Below are positions 11,662 through 21,828 of a DNA stretch of 64,000 bases, piece after piece (within the stretch, counting starts at the first letter, position 1; each line of letters opens with the position of its first letter). The DNA comes from Epichloe hybrida (lineage: Eukaryota; Ascomycota; Sordariomycetes; Hypocreales; Clavicipitaceae): contig JAFEKR010000057.1 in assembly GCA_019022495.1 (NCBI GenBank), positions 62,001 through 126,000 on the forward strand, given 5' to 3'. The notes under the pieces were generated by a model. That model saw nothing but the letters and a program-made list of their open reading frames with translations, had not been told where the DNA came from and did no database searches. Position numbers and translations under genes: made by a program.

Positions 11662-12864
11662 ATGCACTACGTTCGACTCAAGGGACCACCGAAGATAAAC
11701 GTCCTCGCAGATGGAATTCAGACGACACTGACGTTTGAAATTGCCAACGACTTGGGTGACCATCTCCTGGGCCCCGTGGACCCCGTTAGCATCACGGTCG
11801 GGGCTCATGCAGAATCGTCACGCTACGACAACGTATCATGCGCCTTGACCGAGAGGCTCAGGCTGGAATGGGGAATCGGACAGCGGGTGCTGAAGCCGAC
11901 TTTTAAGCTGCCGCAAAAGATTGAAAATGCCATCGCGAGCGGACATTCGGTATCCGTATCTATTGGGTCCGCGAACCCAGACCTGGCTGCCGACAGCGTC
12001 TACAACATCCTCATGTCGTCCATCAAGGACCGCGGAGAGGGCGCCGACGGGCTCATCTCAACCGTCACGGTGGGCCTGAGCGGACCTGACGTCGACCAGG
12101 ATGCTTCTCTTCGTCGAATCCTGCTGAGCGGACGCGGGGAACCGCCGCAATACCTCATCATCGGCGAACAAATCGGACACAGCATCGCCCGACATATCTG
12201 GGATGCCGGCCTCGTGTCCCTATGCGCCATCGCAGGAACGTTCAAGTTCCCCGACCTCGCGCCCAGCCAAAGCAGCTGCATGACCAAAGTACATCAGATG
12301 CTCACCCAGAGCAATGGAGTCAATGTCCTCGAGCTCGGCTGCGGCGTCGGAATCCTGGGGCTCGGCCTCAGTGCCGTCTTTCCCAAGGGCGCGGGTGACT
12401 GCACCATTCTCATGACCGACTGCCACGATGCGAAGCGCAGAGCACGCTCCAACATGGGTCTCCTGCACCAGCAGCGATCTGGATCCAACCTCGGCTACGC
12501 GCAAGTCATGTACGAGAATCTGAAATGGGAAAACGGTCGCCAGGGACGCTTCGGCTCCAAGGTTCAGGACCGTCGCTGGGACCTCATCATGTTGAGTGAC
12601 TGCACGTACAATGTCGACAGCATTCCCGACCTGGTAGGCACTCTGTCTGCCGTACACCGGCTGAACAAGGACTTTGACCCCGACGATCAGACATTCTCGA
12701 CAAACGTCTTTGTTGCAACCAAGCCACGGCATGACGACGAACTGGTTCTTTTTGACATGATGGCTGCTGAGGACTGGACCGTCGCAGACAAATTGGTCCT
12801 GTCGCTCCCTGTCCTGGGACGCGAATCAGAGAAGGTGGAGATGTACCTCTTTGAGAGGGTTTGA
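11662..12864 (+). CDS. Family-16 (METTL21-like) protein lysine methyltransferase
   Basis: Single exon, 400 residues. Methyltransferases of this family (Methyltransf_16) transfer a methyl group from SAM to lysine in protein substrates such as translation factors. The SAM-binding motif I VLELGCGVGILGLGL is at about residues 221-236, an acidic motif II-like segment ILMTDCH follows, and WDLIMLSDCTYN near residue 306 corresponds to the post-I/DxxY-type segment of the family. The N-terminal ~180 residues form a variable region. The start is the ATG at 11662; a longer in-frame reading would need a TTG start at 11608 and adds only a pyrimidine-derived leader. The substrate cannot be told from sequence. 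Confidence 0.9.
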   Translation: MHYVRLKGPPKINVLADGIQTTLTFEIANDLGDHLLGPVDPVSITVGAHAESSRYDNVSCALTERLRLEWGIGQRVLKPTFKLPQKIENAIASGHSVSVSIGSANPDLAADSVYNILMSSIKDRGEGADGLISTVTVGLSGPDVDQDASLRRILLSGRGEPPQYLIIGEQIGHSIARHIWDAGLVSLCAIAGTFKFPDLAPSQSSCMTKVHQMLTQSNGVNVLELGCGVGILGLGLSAVFPKGAGDCTILMTDCHDAKRRARSNMGLLHQQRSGSNLGYAQVMYENLKWENGRQGRFGSKVQDRRWDLIMLSDCTYNVDSIPDLVGTLSAVHRLNKDFDPDDQTFSTNVFVATKPRHDDELVLFDMMAAEDWTVADKLVLSLPVLGRESEKVEMYLFERV

Positions 12865-14018
12865 ATAACCCCCATGCAGGACGGACAGCGATATGGCGTG
12901 CGGATACGTGTCAGAAAAAAAAAACACACTTTTTCACCTCGGCATCGTGATAGCATACTCATGGAAAATTGGCGATCATAGTCACGGAGCACCAAGATGA
13001 AGTCTTACCAATGAGCCGCCTCGAGCTCCGTAAAAGGATTTGACTAACATCCATTGTATTTGCGGGTTGGATGTCTCGGTGCAATATACCCCAAGAGCAG
13101 CCTGAAAGAGACATGACATGTGGCCGCATCGGACGGGAGTTTTGTTACAGGGTGATGTATATTGTACGGACAGGTTGCCTCTGGAAAAGGCGCTGCGACG
13201 GTGGACTTGGCACGGTCTGATAGCATAATGCACCCCCCCTTCAAAAAGCCTAGACATGACCATGGAAACAAGACAGCCTGGCCAAGCGCGGGAGACGTTG
13301 CAGGACTGTCAGGTTCCGAAAATCCTGCCACAAGTGTGGTGTAATGAACCTGTTAGATGGAGAACCATGGAACACGCAGTCTGTGACCAGACCAGAGAAC
13401 TGCGAGACTCGGACGGAACAACGAACGAGGGCCGCCAAGATACTTGGCAAAAAGATGAAAAGTCTCGTTACATAGGGGAATATAATCTTGGACTCATCAC
13501 AGCTGTGGGATGCTAGAACACTCCATTCCTCCTTCAGTGAAAGAAGGCATCCACGTATGCGCGCAGGCCACTGACTTGGTGCAGTTTGGAAGGGACTAAG
13601 TTGTCGCCAGAATGCCTGCCTGGGGATAATACAATATGGACGTAAGAGCCATTGAATTGAAAGAGCATCTAATCCGTACCCCACCCACATGCTCCTCTTT
13701 GCCTAATGTGCCATGTACATGTATGTACAGTGTGATGAGACTGACTGGACGGCACGGCATGGCGTGTTATTAGTGGCAAAAGTTTACATAACTGACAGGC
13801 TGATCAAACTGGTGGGGACGGCAGACTCATAAGTTATATCGATCAGGTAATATTAAACGTCGACGTACCGACGTACAACTCGACGACTTTTCTCGTTCCA
13901 TTATCACGTGCAGACCTCACCCACGTATTCCCACGACATGAACGCACCGACTGATCATTACTCCAGGTAAAAGTCGGCGAAACGCGGGAAAAACTGCAGC
14001 AGCAGAAGCAGCAGCAGA

Positions 14019-14061
<43 letters not shown>

Positions 14062-14103
14062 CCACCATCATCACATCCGCTCGGAACTCAGGGCGCCCAC
14101 GCC
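12865..14103. other. Intergenic region with CAG-rich leader
   Basis: No supported gene. The right end contains the CAG-rich tract described separately, and the leader of the TANGO2-like gene. A TACATGTA-type palindrome occurs at about 13713-13728. Confidence 0.55.
13995..14060 (+). repeat. CAG/CAGAAG trinucleotide repeat in the probable 5' leader
   Basis: Interrupted CAG repeat (cagcagcagaag units, then an uninterrupted CAG run) ending 43 bp before the ATG of the gene at 14104. It is probably transcribed as part of the 5' untranslated region. Confidence 0.9.
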
Positions 14104-15141
14104 ATGTGTATAGTGCTCTTCACAACAGCTCACCCCGATTATGCCCTCATCCTCATAGACAACAGAGATGAGTTCATCCTGCGCCCCACGTCCCGACCAC
14201 ACTGGTGGACTCACCCAGCGACGGGCCAACAGGTCCTGTCATCGAGGGACCTACAGCGTGCAGAGAAAGGGACATGGATGGGCATCACCAAGAACGGTCT
14301 CTTCGCCGTGCTGACCAACTACCGCGAGGCCAACACCCACGACGCGAGCCACCCCGTTCACGGCATCAAGTCCCGCGGCGGCATGGTCACGGCCTGGCTG
14401 GCCTGGCTGGGTGACAGCGTCAAAGACGGCGTGCACCACCTCGTCAAGGACGGGGGTGTAAAGGGCGTAGGTGGCTTCTCCATGGTCTGCGGGAAACTGA
14501 GGAAAAACAGCGCGGGCATCGCCATCGTGAGCAACAGGGCAGCGCACGCAGACGAGGTCCCCCTTGTTGCCCGCCAGCGCGGCGAGACATGGGGACTCAG
14601 CAACACCGCCTTCGATGCCCAAGTCAAATGGCCCAAGGTGGAATCGGGAACAGACTTGCTCCGGGACACGATTCAAGCCGCCGTGGATGCAAGATGCAGC
14701 GAGGACGACCTGGTAGCTAGCCTGTTTGGCATTCTCGACATAGATACCTTTCCTGCCACGGAGCCAGACACGCCCTTTGAGCAGCTGACTGCCTTGTTGA
14801 GACACACCATTTTCGTGCCGGCACTGGGCAACGAGGCGCACAGGGAGGCGATGGAGGAGGCGCGAGCGAAAGGAAAGGCGGAGTGGGCAGAGGACGAGGG
14901 CTCCTTGAAGGCCGTCGAGGAGATCCTGCTGGAGCAGCAGCCCGAGGTGAGTGCGCCGGCGGCCAATGGGTTCGCGACGGGGCTGTACGGCACGCAGAGG
15001 CAGACGGTGATGCTGGTGGATTGGCAAGGAAGAGTCAAGTTTGTGGAAAGGGCCCTGTGGGATCGGAACGGGCACAAGATCCCGAGAGGCCAGGGCGATG
15101 TCGTTTATGAATTCCGGATTGAGGAGTGGGATGAGAGCTGA
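14104..15141 (+). CDS. TANGO2 / NRDE-family protein
   Basis: Single exon, 345 residues, a normal length for the family. The N-terminus MCIVLFTTAHPDYALILIDN followed by RDEF carries the family-defining NRDE motif and the conserved Cys at position 2. The family is thought to have an N-terminal-nucleophile hydrolase-like fold. Other matching segments are GTWMGITKNGLFAVLTNYRE, SRGGMV, and near the C-terminus YGTQRQTVMLVD. Animal TANGO2 is linked to Golgi organisation and to haem and lipid handling; the fungal role is not settled. No membrane segment or clear targeting signal is visible. The start follows the CAG-rich leader directly. Confidence 0.92.
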   Translation: MCIVLFTTAHPDYALILIDNRDEFILRPTSRPHWWTHPATGQQVLSSRDLQRAEKGTWMGITKNGLFAVLTNYREANTHDASHPVHGIKSRGGMVTAWLAWLGDSVKDGVHHLVKDGGVKGVGGFSMVCGKLRKNSAGIAIVSNRAAHADEVPLVARQRGETWGLSNTAFDAQVKWPKVESGTDLLRDTIQAAVDARCSEDDLVASLFGILDIDTFPATEPDTPFEQLTALLRHTIFVPALGNEAHREAMEEARAKGKAEWAEDEGSLKAVEEILLEQQPEVSAPAANGFATGLYGTQRQTVMLVDWQGRVKFVERALWDRNGHKIPRGQGDVVYEFRIEEWDES

Positions 15142-15863
15142 ACATGGGCTGACTGGCACTGGCATGCGAAGAAAAGAGATGCCAGGGATGCCAGGGGATG
15201 TCTTTGGATGCCCTCCGGGCCACCTCGCGAGCCATCAACGGGAGCCATCAACAGGAGCCATCAACAGGAGCCATCAACAGGAGCCATCAACAGGCAGGTC
15301 AAGACTGTCCGACTGACTGACGCCCGAGCATCCAAAATGCAGCTGCGAAGCGGCCGCCTGCCCGTCTGCCACCTGCCCGACAGCTGTTAGCAGCTACCGT
15401 AGCGAGCACCTCGTCAATCCCGAGCCACTCACCAGCCGAGAAACTCACACTCTCGTCGCTGCTGCTCTTTTCTCCCCAATCGAATCATGGCTGCTGAAAA
15501 CAAAAAAACAACAACATCTGCACTCAACTCCTTTCCCCGAACCAGGGTCCAACGCGTCTAAGCGGCTTTCATTGTTGTCCATAACAAACCTTTCTTCCTT
15601 GCATCCCGAACTTGCCCTTTATTGCTAGGGTCTTGTTTCAAGCCCAGATGCTCGACTTCTTGGTGCGGTGCGCGTATAAGCCGAGCGGCCATCATCATTC
15701 CTTCTCGCTGGCCGTATTGCTGACTGTCTGATCGACAACAACCAATCATTAGCTCATCGAGCTGGTTTAATGCTATATTCGAGACTTGGCCTCATTGTAT
15801 ACTGTTGCTATCCTGCGATTATAATAGCGGGAAAACACCGAGTAACTGGAGACATTCACAGGC
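15142..15863. other. Intergenic region with 13-bp minisatellite
   Basis: Contains the repeat at 15231-15294 shortly after the TANGO2-like stop codon, and the probable promoter of the gene at 15864. No gene seen. Confidence 0.6.
15231..15294. repeat. Minisatellite, 13-bp unit ggagccatcaaca, about 5 copies
   Basis: Head-to-tail copies, the first slightly diverged, lying about 90 bp downstream of a stop codon and so probably within the 3' untranslated region of the TANGO2-like gene. Confidence 0.9.
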
Positions 15864-16512
15864 ATGTCACTTCGCGCTGCACCCATGCCCAAACGTCCAC
15901 TACAACGACCACTCATTTCGGCACCGCTGGGCCCTGTGAAGACTTCACGCGGTCCAGACCTTGTACGCGGCGAGGGTTTCGAACTGGTAGACAGCATCGA
16001 AGACTGTGAATCTGCTCCTTCGACCCCTACCGTGTCAGTCGCGTCTCGGCGATCGAGGCGCATATCTGCTAGTTTCTTGAGCACGGCGGTGCCGTCTACG
16101 AGCCCCATTGTGGCAGAGTCCGGCATCAATGCCGTTACTCACATACAATCTACCAAGGGACCCAAGGGATCTTTTAGCAGACGGCCAGGGCTTTTATCTC
16201 TCTCGTCGAGGTCACTTCTGAAACAGCCTTCAAGATATACGTTGGTGGCCCGGACAAGTCCTGTCGAAGATGAGGAGAACGTCACTCCTCTCGGAGTCAG
16301 GGGGGGGGATCCAGGCGTGAAGCCACCCGACTCACAAAAGATGGGGGGCAAATTGCCGAGATCGAGGACCATGACGGTCCTGCACGGGCTCAAGAAGTCC
16401 TTCTCTCGGCCAAGCTTAGCGGCGGTTAGGGGCTCTGGTTTCGAGAACAAGATGACACCCAGGCAAACCCCGTCCATCGCCAAGGAAAGCGATTCGGCAT
16501 CCAGTCCCTTGA

Positions 16513-16549
<37 letters not shown>

Positions 16550-17192
16550 TGAGACAACTCCAACCCCCACCCCCCATGCTGCTCCTGCTTCAAATCCGAC
16601 CACCCCTCAGCCCGATGCCAGGTACATCGACACTGCTCAAAGCTCAGAGTACTGGTCCGGCCGATTCATGGCATTGCAAGACCGCTTCCTGTCCGAGAAC
16701 CTCGACGACGACTGTCTTTCGCTATATTCATCCCGAGTTGACAAGCAGTGGCGAGAGCCAAAGCTTGCGGCGTTGGGCCGCCAATCTCTCATCACATCAT
16801 CTCGCAACAGATTGACATATCTCGCCCCTTCAAATACGACATCTGCCCTGACAACAATTACTTACAATCCCAGACGGCGACTTGACGAACAGGATGATGC
16901 AAGGTGCTGTCGCATCTTTAGTCACCTTGACTCGCTTTGCAGCACAGCCGAGGCCAAGAAATCGCTGCGATCATGGCAGCAGGCGTATGCACGTCGCCTC
17001 GGCTGCCCTAAATTGCTCTCCATGGAGGGAAAACTTCATAGCACAGATCGAAAAAATATGCTTCTCGGTAGTGTGGGTAGTCGACTTAAGAGTATCGAAA
17101 GACAAGGTACAATGGTGAAGGAAATGCCCAGTCCTGTACGTGGTGCGTTTGCCATCAAACTCGCTTCAAGTCGCGGAGTTGCTGTGTGCTGA
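15864..17192 (+). CDS. Ser-rich conserved Pezizomycotina protein
   Basis: Single exon, 442 residues, no enzymatic motif. Residues 1 to about 240 are low-complexity, basic and Ser/Pro-rich, with a pure Ser run near residue 220 coded by a tcatcg hexamer repeat (about 16516-16550). A more conserved block begins at about residue 250 with YIDTAQSSEYWSGRFMALQD and continues with RFLSENLDDDCLSLY; this block recurs in a family of fungal proteins of unknown function. A later region containing RCCRIFSHLDSLCSTAEAKK is probably helical. No signal peptide or membrane segment. Many Ser/Arg pairs suggest phosphorylation. The start is the first ATG of the open frame. Confidence 0.82.
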
Positions 17193-17975
17193 AGATGAGC
17201 TTTTGTCTTTCTTCTTTCCTTTTCTCCCCTCTCCTTTCCCCTTTTTTGGCTGTTTTTTTTTTTTTTTTTTTGTATGGATGACATTGGGTTGTCGCCGTGT
17301 TTGTGTTTGGCTTATTTTTTTCGTTCTCAGCACCCTTTCGGCGGTATGATTGCATGATGGCTCACTCTTGTTATAAGAAACTACTTGGAGACTGTTGGCT
17401 TTTGCCCCTTTTGGCACTGTTTATTTGATGACCTGGAAATTCTCCCGGCATGAATTGATTATGATTATTGGGGACCGTACTTCAGGTTATGGAGAGAAGA
17501 TGAAGAACCCTGTTGGCGAGGCAGCATGTTGCTTACTTTCTCATGGTTGAGTTTGCTCGTGCCGAGTATAGCATCAGGAATTCACGGATTTTCAAGGGGA
17601 GTGCTGATAAGCCCCCAGTGGCTGCTGGTCAGAATAGTTATTCTCTGGCTTTTTGTACAAGTTGTATACAAGACACTCATTGACTTGGTTATTATTACGA
17701 GCTTCAAGACCTTCTTGACCTTTTTTTCATTTTACACTCGTAATGGACCGTGTTTCGTTCCATCCGGAAATCTCTACCTAGGTATCAATCTCCTTGCCCA
17801 AAGTCGCCCAACGCCGTTGTTTCCCCCGAATAAAATGCATGGTCAAGGTCCCCGTGAAGTTTTTGACACTGTCTGTCTTTATTTTCATTTTATTTTTTGG
17901 AAGAAGAAGAAGAAATAAAACAAAACGTCCCTCTTCATTCCTTGGCTTCATCCTCAAAAAAAAAAAAAAAAAAGG
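17193..17975. other. Convergent intergenic region between the Ser-rich gene and TFB2
   Basis: T-rich 3' flanks of two convergent genes, with a T18 run near 17254-17271 and an A18 run at about 17956-17973. Reading frames here are short and T-rich; none is supported. Confidence 0.6.
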
Positions 17976-19699
17976 TTACTCGAACCGTTTCCTGCTCTTC
18001 AAGTAATCCCTAATCTGTTCGTACTTGTTTGCAAAAAACATGCCCGACTTGTCACTCCTCCAGACCAAAACGCCAATCTCCTCGGCAAACCGCGCCGTGT
18101 CCACGAACTCCTTGTGGTCTTCAAAGTCGCGGAAAAGGAAGCCCCCCGTCGTTTTCATGCGCTCGTTCTCCAGCTGCCATAGACGGATCTGGTCGACCAC
18201 TGTGGGGGGCAGGACGGGCTTGTTGGTCATGGCGGCGGTGCGGTACATTTGCTCGTGGGCGTGGGCGGACATGTACGAGATGATTTGGTCGGCGGTGATG
18301 CCAAAGTTGATGGCTTGGCGGATCGAGGTGCGGGTCACGCGGCCGGCGACCATGTCGGGGAACCGCATGTTGAGCTTGCAGAAGAGGGCGAGGACGGCAA
18401 TCTGCAGCGTGGACTGCGTGTATGCGTAGACGCGGTAGTTGGTTTCGACAATGACGCTGCCTCTGCCGTCCCCAGATGAGCCGAGAGGTCCGCCGCCGCC
18501 GCCGCCGCCGCTGCTGCTGCCGCCGCCGTTGGAGGCGGTTGCAGAAGAGGAGGGTCCCAGAGCGGCGGCCGTGGCGGCGGCGACACCCTCGCTAATGGAG
18601 CGGAGGCTGCTCCCTCCGCTGGTGAGTGTCGTGGCGAGTCGCGTGGGGAAGAACATGGACCGCTTGTGCTGGGGGATGTAGATGAGACCAAAGTCCAGAA
18701 GAGACGGGAGCATGTTCTTGCGCCGCTCAGTGAGCGCGTTCGTGTCGTAAGCGCGGCCAAGTTCCAGACTGGCCAGGACGAAGAGAAAGGAGAGCATGTC
18801 GACTGTTTCGGGGCCCGCGGCTTTGTTGGTCTCGCTGGCCTCGAGCCATAGGAGGAGTAGTGTCCACACCTGCGCATTCGGTTCTTGCAGCAAGAAGGTG
18901 AAGCCGGCCTGTGTGATGCCGATGCTCCCGTTGGATCGTCTGTCCACCAGCCGCCCCGCGATTAGAATCTCCTTGACGCTCTTGTTCGGCCCGGCCACAT
19001 CTCCCGTGCTCTTGTAGCCGACGCTAGAAACGACAAAGTGCAGGATGTCCTCCCACTTCTTCCGCGCGTATCGATCCAGAAAGGGTAGGTCGATCTCGGG
19101 TGGAACTACGAGTGTAGACGGCACGCCAAACGAGTTGTGTTCGCCGCCACCGGTAAGGGCTAGTCGCAGCGAGTTCTTGAAGTTCAAGGTGAGCTGCATT
19201 TCCTGTGGCTTTTCTTTCGACGGAACCGATATCTGGATGATGTGTAGACCTTTGAGGGTCGTAATCGCACTGTCTCGTTGCCTGTCGGGTTTTCGTTGTT
19301 GCCCTGTTAGAAACACGACTTGTTGCACATGATGCGTCGCATCAACGGCGCAGAGAGTATAAACGTTGTCAAGTTACCTTTTCGCGTCTGGCTTCACCCA
19401 CACGTCAAGGTCGCTGAGAAGCATGGGCTTGGGCATGTACAGGATGCGCATGACCAGGGTTTTTGCTGGACAACGGACAAACAGACACTCGTGTTAGTCT
19501 TTTTTTCTTTTTCTCTCTCTCGCCGTCTTTGGTGTTGAAAACATGGCATAGTCACAATAGATGTACCTAAATGCGGGAGCATGCGCCGGAATACGGCAAA
19601 CGCCGTCGAGGGCTGCTGGTACAGCTTCCTAAAGGTAGTGCCAGGTAGCTTCTCGAGATAGTCTGCGAGCTGCAGCGACGGCGCGGGGGTGACGGACAT
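17976..19699 (-). CDS. TFB2: TFIIH core subunit Tfb2 (p52 homologue)
   Basis: Three exons on the minus strand: 19699-19567, 19465-19378 and 19281-17976, joining in frame to 508 residues, close to yeast Tfb2 (513). Tfb2 is a structural subunit of the TFIIH core that anchors the XPB/Ssl2 ATPase for promoter opening and nucleotide excision repair. Exon 1 carries LADYLEKLPGTTFRKLYQQP; exon 2 codes KTLVMRILYMPKPMLLSDLD, both strongly conserved. In exon 3, NSFGVPS, the winged-helix region and the C-terminal Ssl2/Tfb5-binding part (QIRLWQLENERMK, then FANKYEQIRDYLKSRKRFE) are present. A Gly/Ser/Ala-rich insertion lies mid-protein (about 18460-18600). The exon 3 acceptor at 19283-19282 was chosen over one 22 bp upstream because only it keeps frame and gives the expected K-R-Q-R-D junction. 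The stop is followed within 3 bases by a U18 tract in the transcript. Confidence 0.93.
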
Positions 19700-20319
19700 T
19701 TTGGCGGAGCGACCAATCCGTCGTAGGCAAGGTGATTGTTCTGTAGCTATATCATTATAAGTCGAGGTTGCGGTGGTCTGCCGGTCGGGTATGTATAGTT
19801 GAGTAAAAAAGTAATACGTTGGGTCGTTGGGTCACGATGATGAGGGGACGAATTGACGTTTGAAGTTGATGGTGGATCTCATCTCTAATTCCTGGGGAAG
19901 TTGGAGCCTTGGAAATCGGGCGACGGTCGGGCCGTGCGACAATTCCATTGAGATTTCCACCAACCAACCAACCACCACGCCCATCCGTTCATCTGTATCA
20001 CAGCCGACCCATCGTTCTCCCTAGGAACCCAGCATTATTTTCAATTATTTTTTTTTAATTTTTTTGTAAATCCCACAACTTCCGCAATGGCCAAGAAACT
20101 ATCGGCCACGGCCTTCACAAAAGCTGTTGGTTCCCCGCCAGGCCCCTTACCTCCTGCAGTGCAACTGCCTCGCTAACACCCAGCCAGGTGATGAGGTCTT
20201 TCATGGCCGAATCAGGTCTCGAGCCAAGGTCAATTTACTATCCATCGCACGCCACACCATAGAAAGAGTGCAAATGGCATACTGACGGTTGTTCCAATGT
20301 TGTTCTCTTTCTTCTTTGA
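19700..20319. other. Divergent promoter region between TFB2 and the thioesterase gene
   Basis: A 620-bp gap between two head-to-head genes, probably holding both promoters. It contains a T-rich tract at about 20046-20065 and a short ATG-initiated frame (20087-20176), listed separately. Confidence 0.6.
20087..20176 (+). other. Short upstream frame: uORF or alternative first exon of the thioesterase gene
   Basis: A 29-codon frame beginning MAKKLSATAFTKAV and ending in TAA. It is either an upstream ORF or the true first exon: a possible donor after its Val-14 codon (one base of phase carried over) would join in frame to ACTTCTTGG at about 20323. The donor sequence is weak, so I leave it unassigned. 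Confidence 0.3.
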
Positions 20320-21064
20320 ATGAAAGACTTCTTGGCCCAAAAAACGTATGCATCGACAAGACTGAGCCGAGCGGCGAGCAACCCACTTCAATCGCTGACC
20401 GACTTCAAGTTCAGATTACTAAGCGCTGAAGCCGGCCGCGTCAAGTTCGAGCTTGACATCCATAAAGATCACACGGTTTGTGCTTTCTCCCCGCCGTCCT
20501 TCCTCGAATTTTACCTACCTGACCAACATGTGAACAGAACCGTCTCAACATCATTCATGGCGGCACGCTAGCCAGTCTCGTTGACCTGGGGGGCTCGCTG
20601 GCCGTGGCATCTACGGGACGTTATGCAACGGGTGTGTCCACGGACCTGAACGGTAAATTACGTCTCTGACTCGATCAAGCAGCCTGGTGGGATGGAACAG
20701 TGGTTGACTGCCGTGCAGTGACGTATCTCTCTCCTGGCGGGAGACCCGGCGATGTCCTTGGAGGAACGGCTACTTGCGACAAGAGTGGGTTATATCGTCG
20801 CCGAGTTGCCCCTTCAAGAGTTACTCGTTAGCTGACGAATCATCTAGTTGGCAAAACGCTTGCCTATACGACAGTAACGTTTACCAATAGCAAGGGCCAA
20901 CTGGCTGCCCGGGGCAGTCACACAAAGTATATTCTCGCCAGCTCCTGTTCACGACGAGAGCATGCTTGATTGACTGACGCATCCGCGATAGATATGTCGC
21001 GGGCACCATGGGAGAAGCAGGCCCCTATGTTGCACCACCGGAGTTCTCGGAAGATGTGGAATAG
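20320..21064 (+). CDS. Hotdog-fold (4HBT/PaaI-type) acyl-CoA thioesterase
   Basis: Five exons: 20320-20475, 20538-20652, 20719-20784, 20848-20926 and 20992-21064, all with GT..AG introns of about 62-66 bp, joining to 162 residues. The product resembles ACOT13/PaaI thioesterases, which hydrolyse acyl-CoA to free acid and CoA. The hotdog signature is NRLNIIHGGTLASLVDLGG (His-Gly-Gly followed by the catalytic Asp on the long helix), then VSTDLNVTYL and GKTLAYTTVTFTN, GSHTKYVAG. This is a full single hotdog domain. The N-terminus is uncertain: the ATG at 20320 gives a short extension, while a small frame at 20087 may be an additional first exon, possibly for targeting. Confidence 0.88.
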
Positions 21065-21365
21065 AGTAACCAATGAAGCGTGGGAAGTAGGAGGGAAAAT
21101 GCGCTGCGCTTCATGAATTGTATAGAGCAGGAAAAAAAAAGGCCCCTGGATTCGACATGTTGGAATTCAAATAAACGCAACGGAATTGCGCCCTTTCGTA
21201 CTCCACCCCTTCAACGCATTACACGGTACGGATCCGTACGGCGCCATGAAACCGTGACGTCACCCTCCACCTCTGCCAAATTCCTTGAATCCCTCCTCCA
21301 TCTCCCTCAGTTCAACCACGTCACCATTTCTTGTTTCGCGCCCGGCCCCCGCGAAGACAGGCGTG

Positions 21366-21373
21366 TATAAAAA
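21366..21373 (+). promoter_or_regulatory. TATA-box-like element
   Basis: tataaaaa, about 112 bp upstream of the ATG at 21485, in a position consistent with a core promoter of the small membrane protein gene. Confidence 0.5.
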
Positions 21374-21391
21374 GCCCCGTGTAGACCTTGA

Positions 21392-21432
21392 CCCGTAGGG
21401 CTCCCGTAGGGCTCCCGTAGGACTCCCGTAGG
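21392..21432. repeat. Tandem repeat, 11-bp unit cccgtagggct, about 4 copies
   Basis: Four near-perfect copies lying between the TATA-like site and the ATG at 21485, so likely in or next to the 5' leader. Confidence 0.85.
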
Positions 21433-21484
21433 TAGACGCGCCAACATCTACAAGTCCGCCTTGCGCATATTTCTCCCGCTCACC

Positions 21485-21828
21485 ATGTCAATCACGTCAG
21501 GCGTGTCCGGAATCTTCACGTCCATCTACGACCTGTTCGCGTCGCTCCTCGCCATCCTGCAGGGCGTCATCGTCTGCATCGTCGACGTGGTGCAGGACCT
21601 CATCTCGCAGGCGGTGCACCTGACGAGCGGCGTGACCAAGTTTGTCGCGAGTACGTATCACCACGATCGATCCCCCGTCCTGCGTGCTCCGCTGGTGGCT
21701 GATCAAGCTTGTCCTGTCCGTCTCCAGGCAATTTCATCGCTCTGGCCGTCGGCGGATTGCTCGTCTTCGCCTACCTGCGCTACTCGGCAGGCAGCAGACG
21801 GGCCGTGGCTGGCAAGAAGACGCAGTAG
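21485..21828 (+). CDS. Small hydrophobic membrane protein, two exons
   Basis: Exons 21485-21650 and 21728-21828, joined through a 77-bp GT..AG intron, give 88 residues. The N-terminal two thirds is a hydrophobic amphipathic stretch (GIFTSIYDLFASLLAILQGV, then IVCIVDVVQDLI), and exon 2 codes a second hydrophobic helix ALAVGGLLVFAYLRY followed by a short basic tail ending KKTQ. Two membrane helices with a basic C-terminus suggest an endomembrane protein. I recognise this as a type of small conserved fungal membrane protein but know no function. The splice is supported by the abrupt loss of protein character when the first frame is read into the intron. Confidence 0.78.

Larger units (their letters stand above)
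21065..21484. other. Intergenic region and promoter of the small membrane protein gene
   Basis: Contains the TATA-like site and the 11-bp repeat listed separately. No gene seen. Confidence 0.6.

Noticed and set aside
14251..15165. 304-codon frame antisense to the TANGO2-like gene
   Set aside because: Shadow of the real gene, which carries the NRDE motif and continuous family similarity.
17526..17918. 130-codon hydrophobic frame after the Ser-rich gene
   Set aside because: T-rich 3' flank composition explains the hydrophobic content; no start context or conserved motif.
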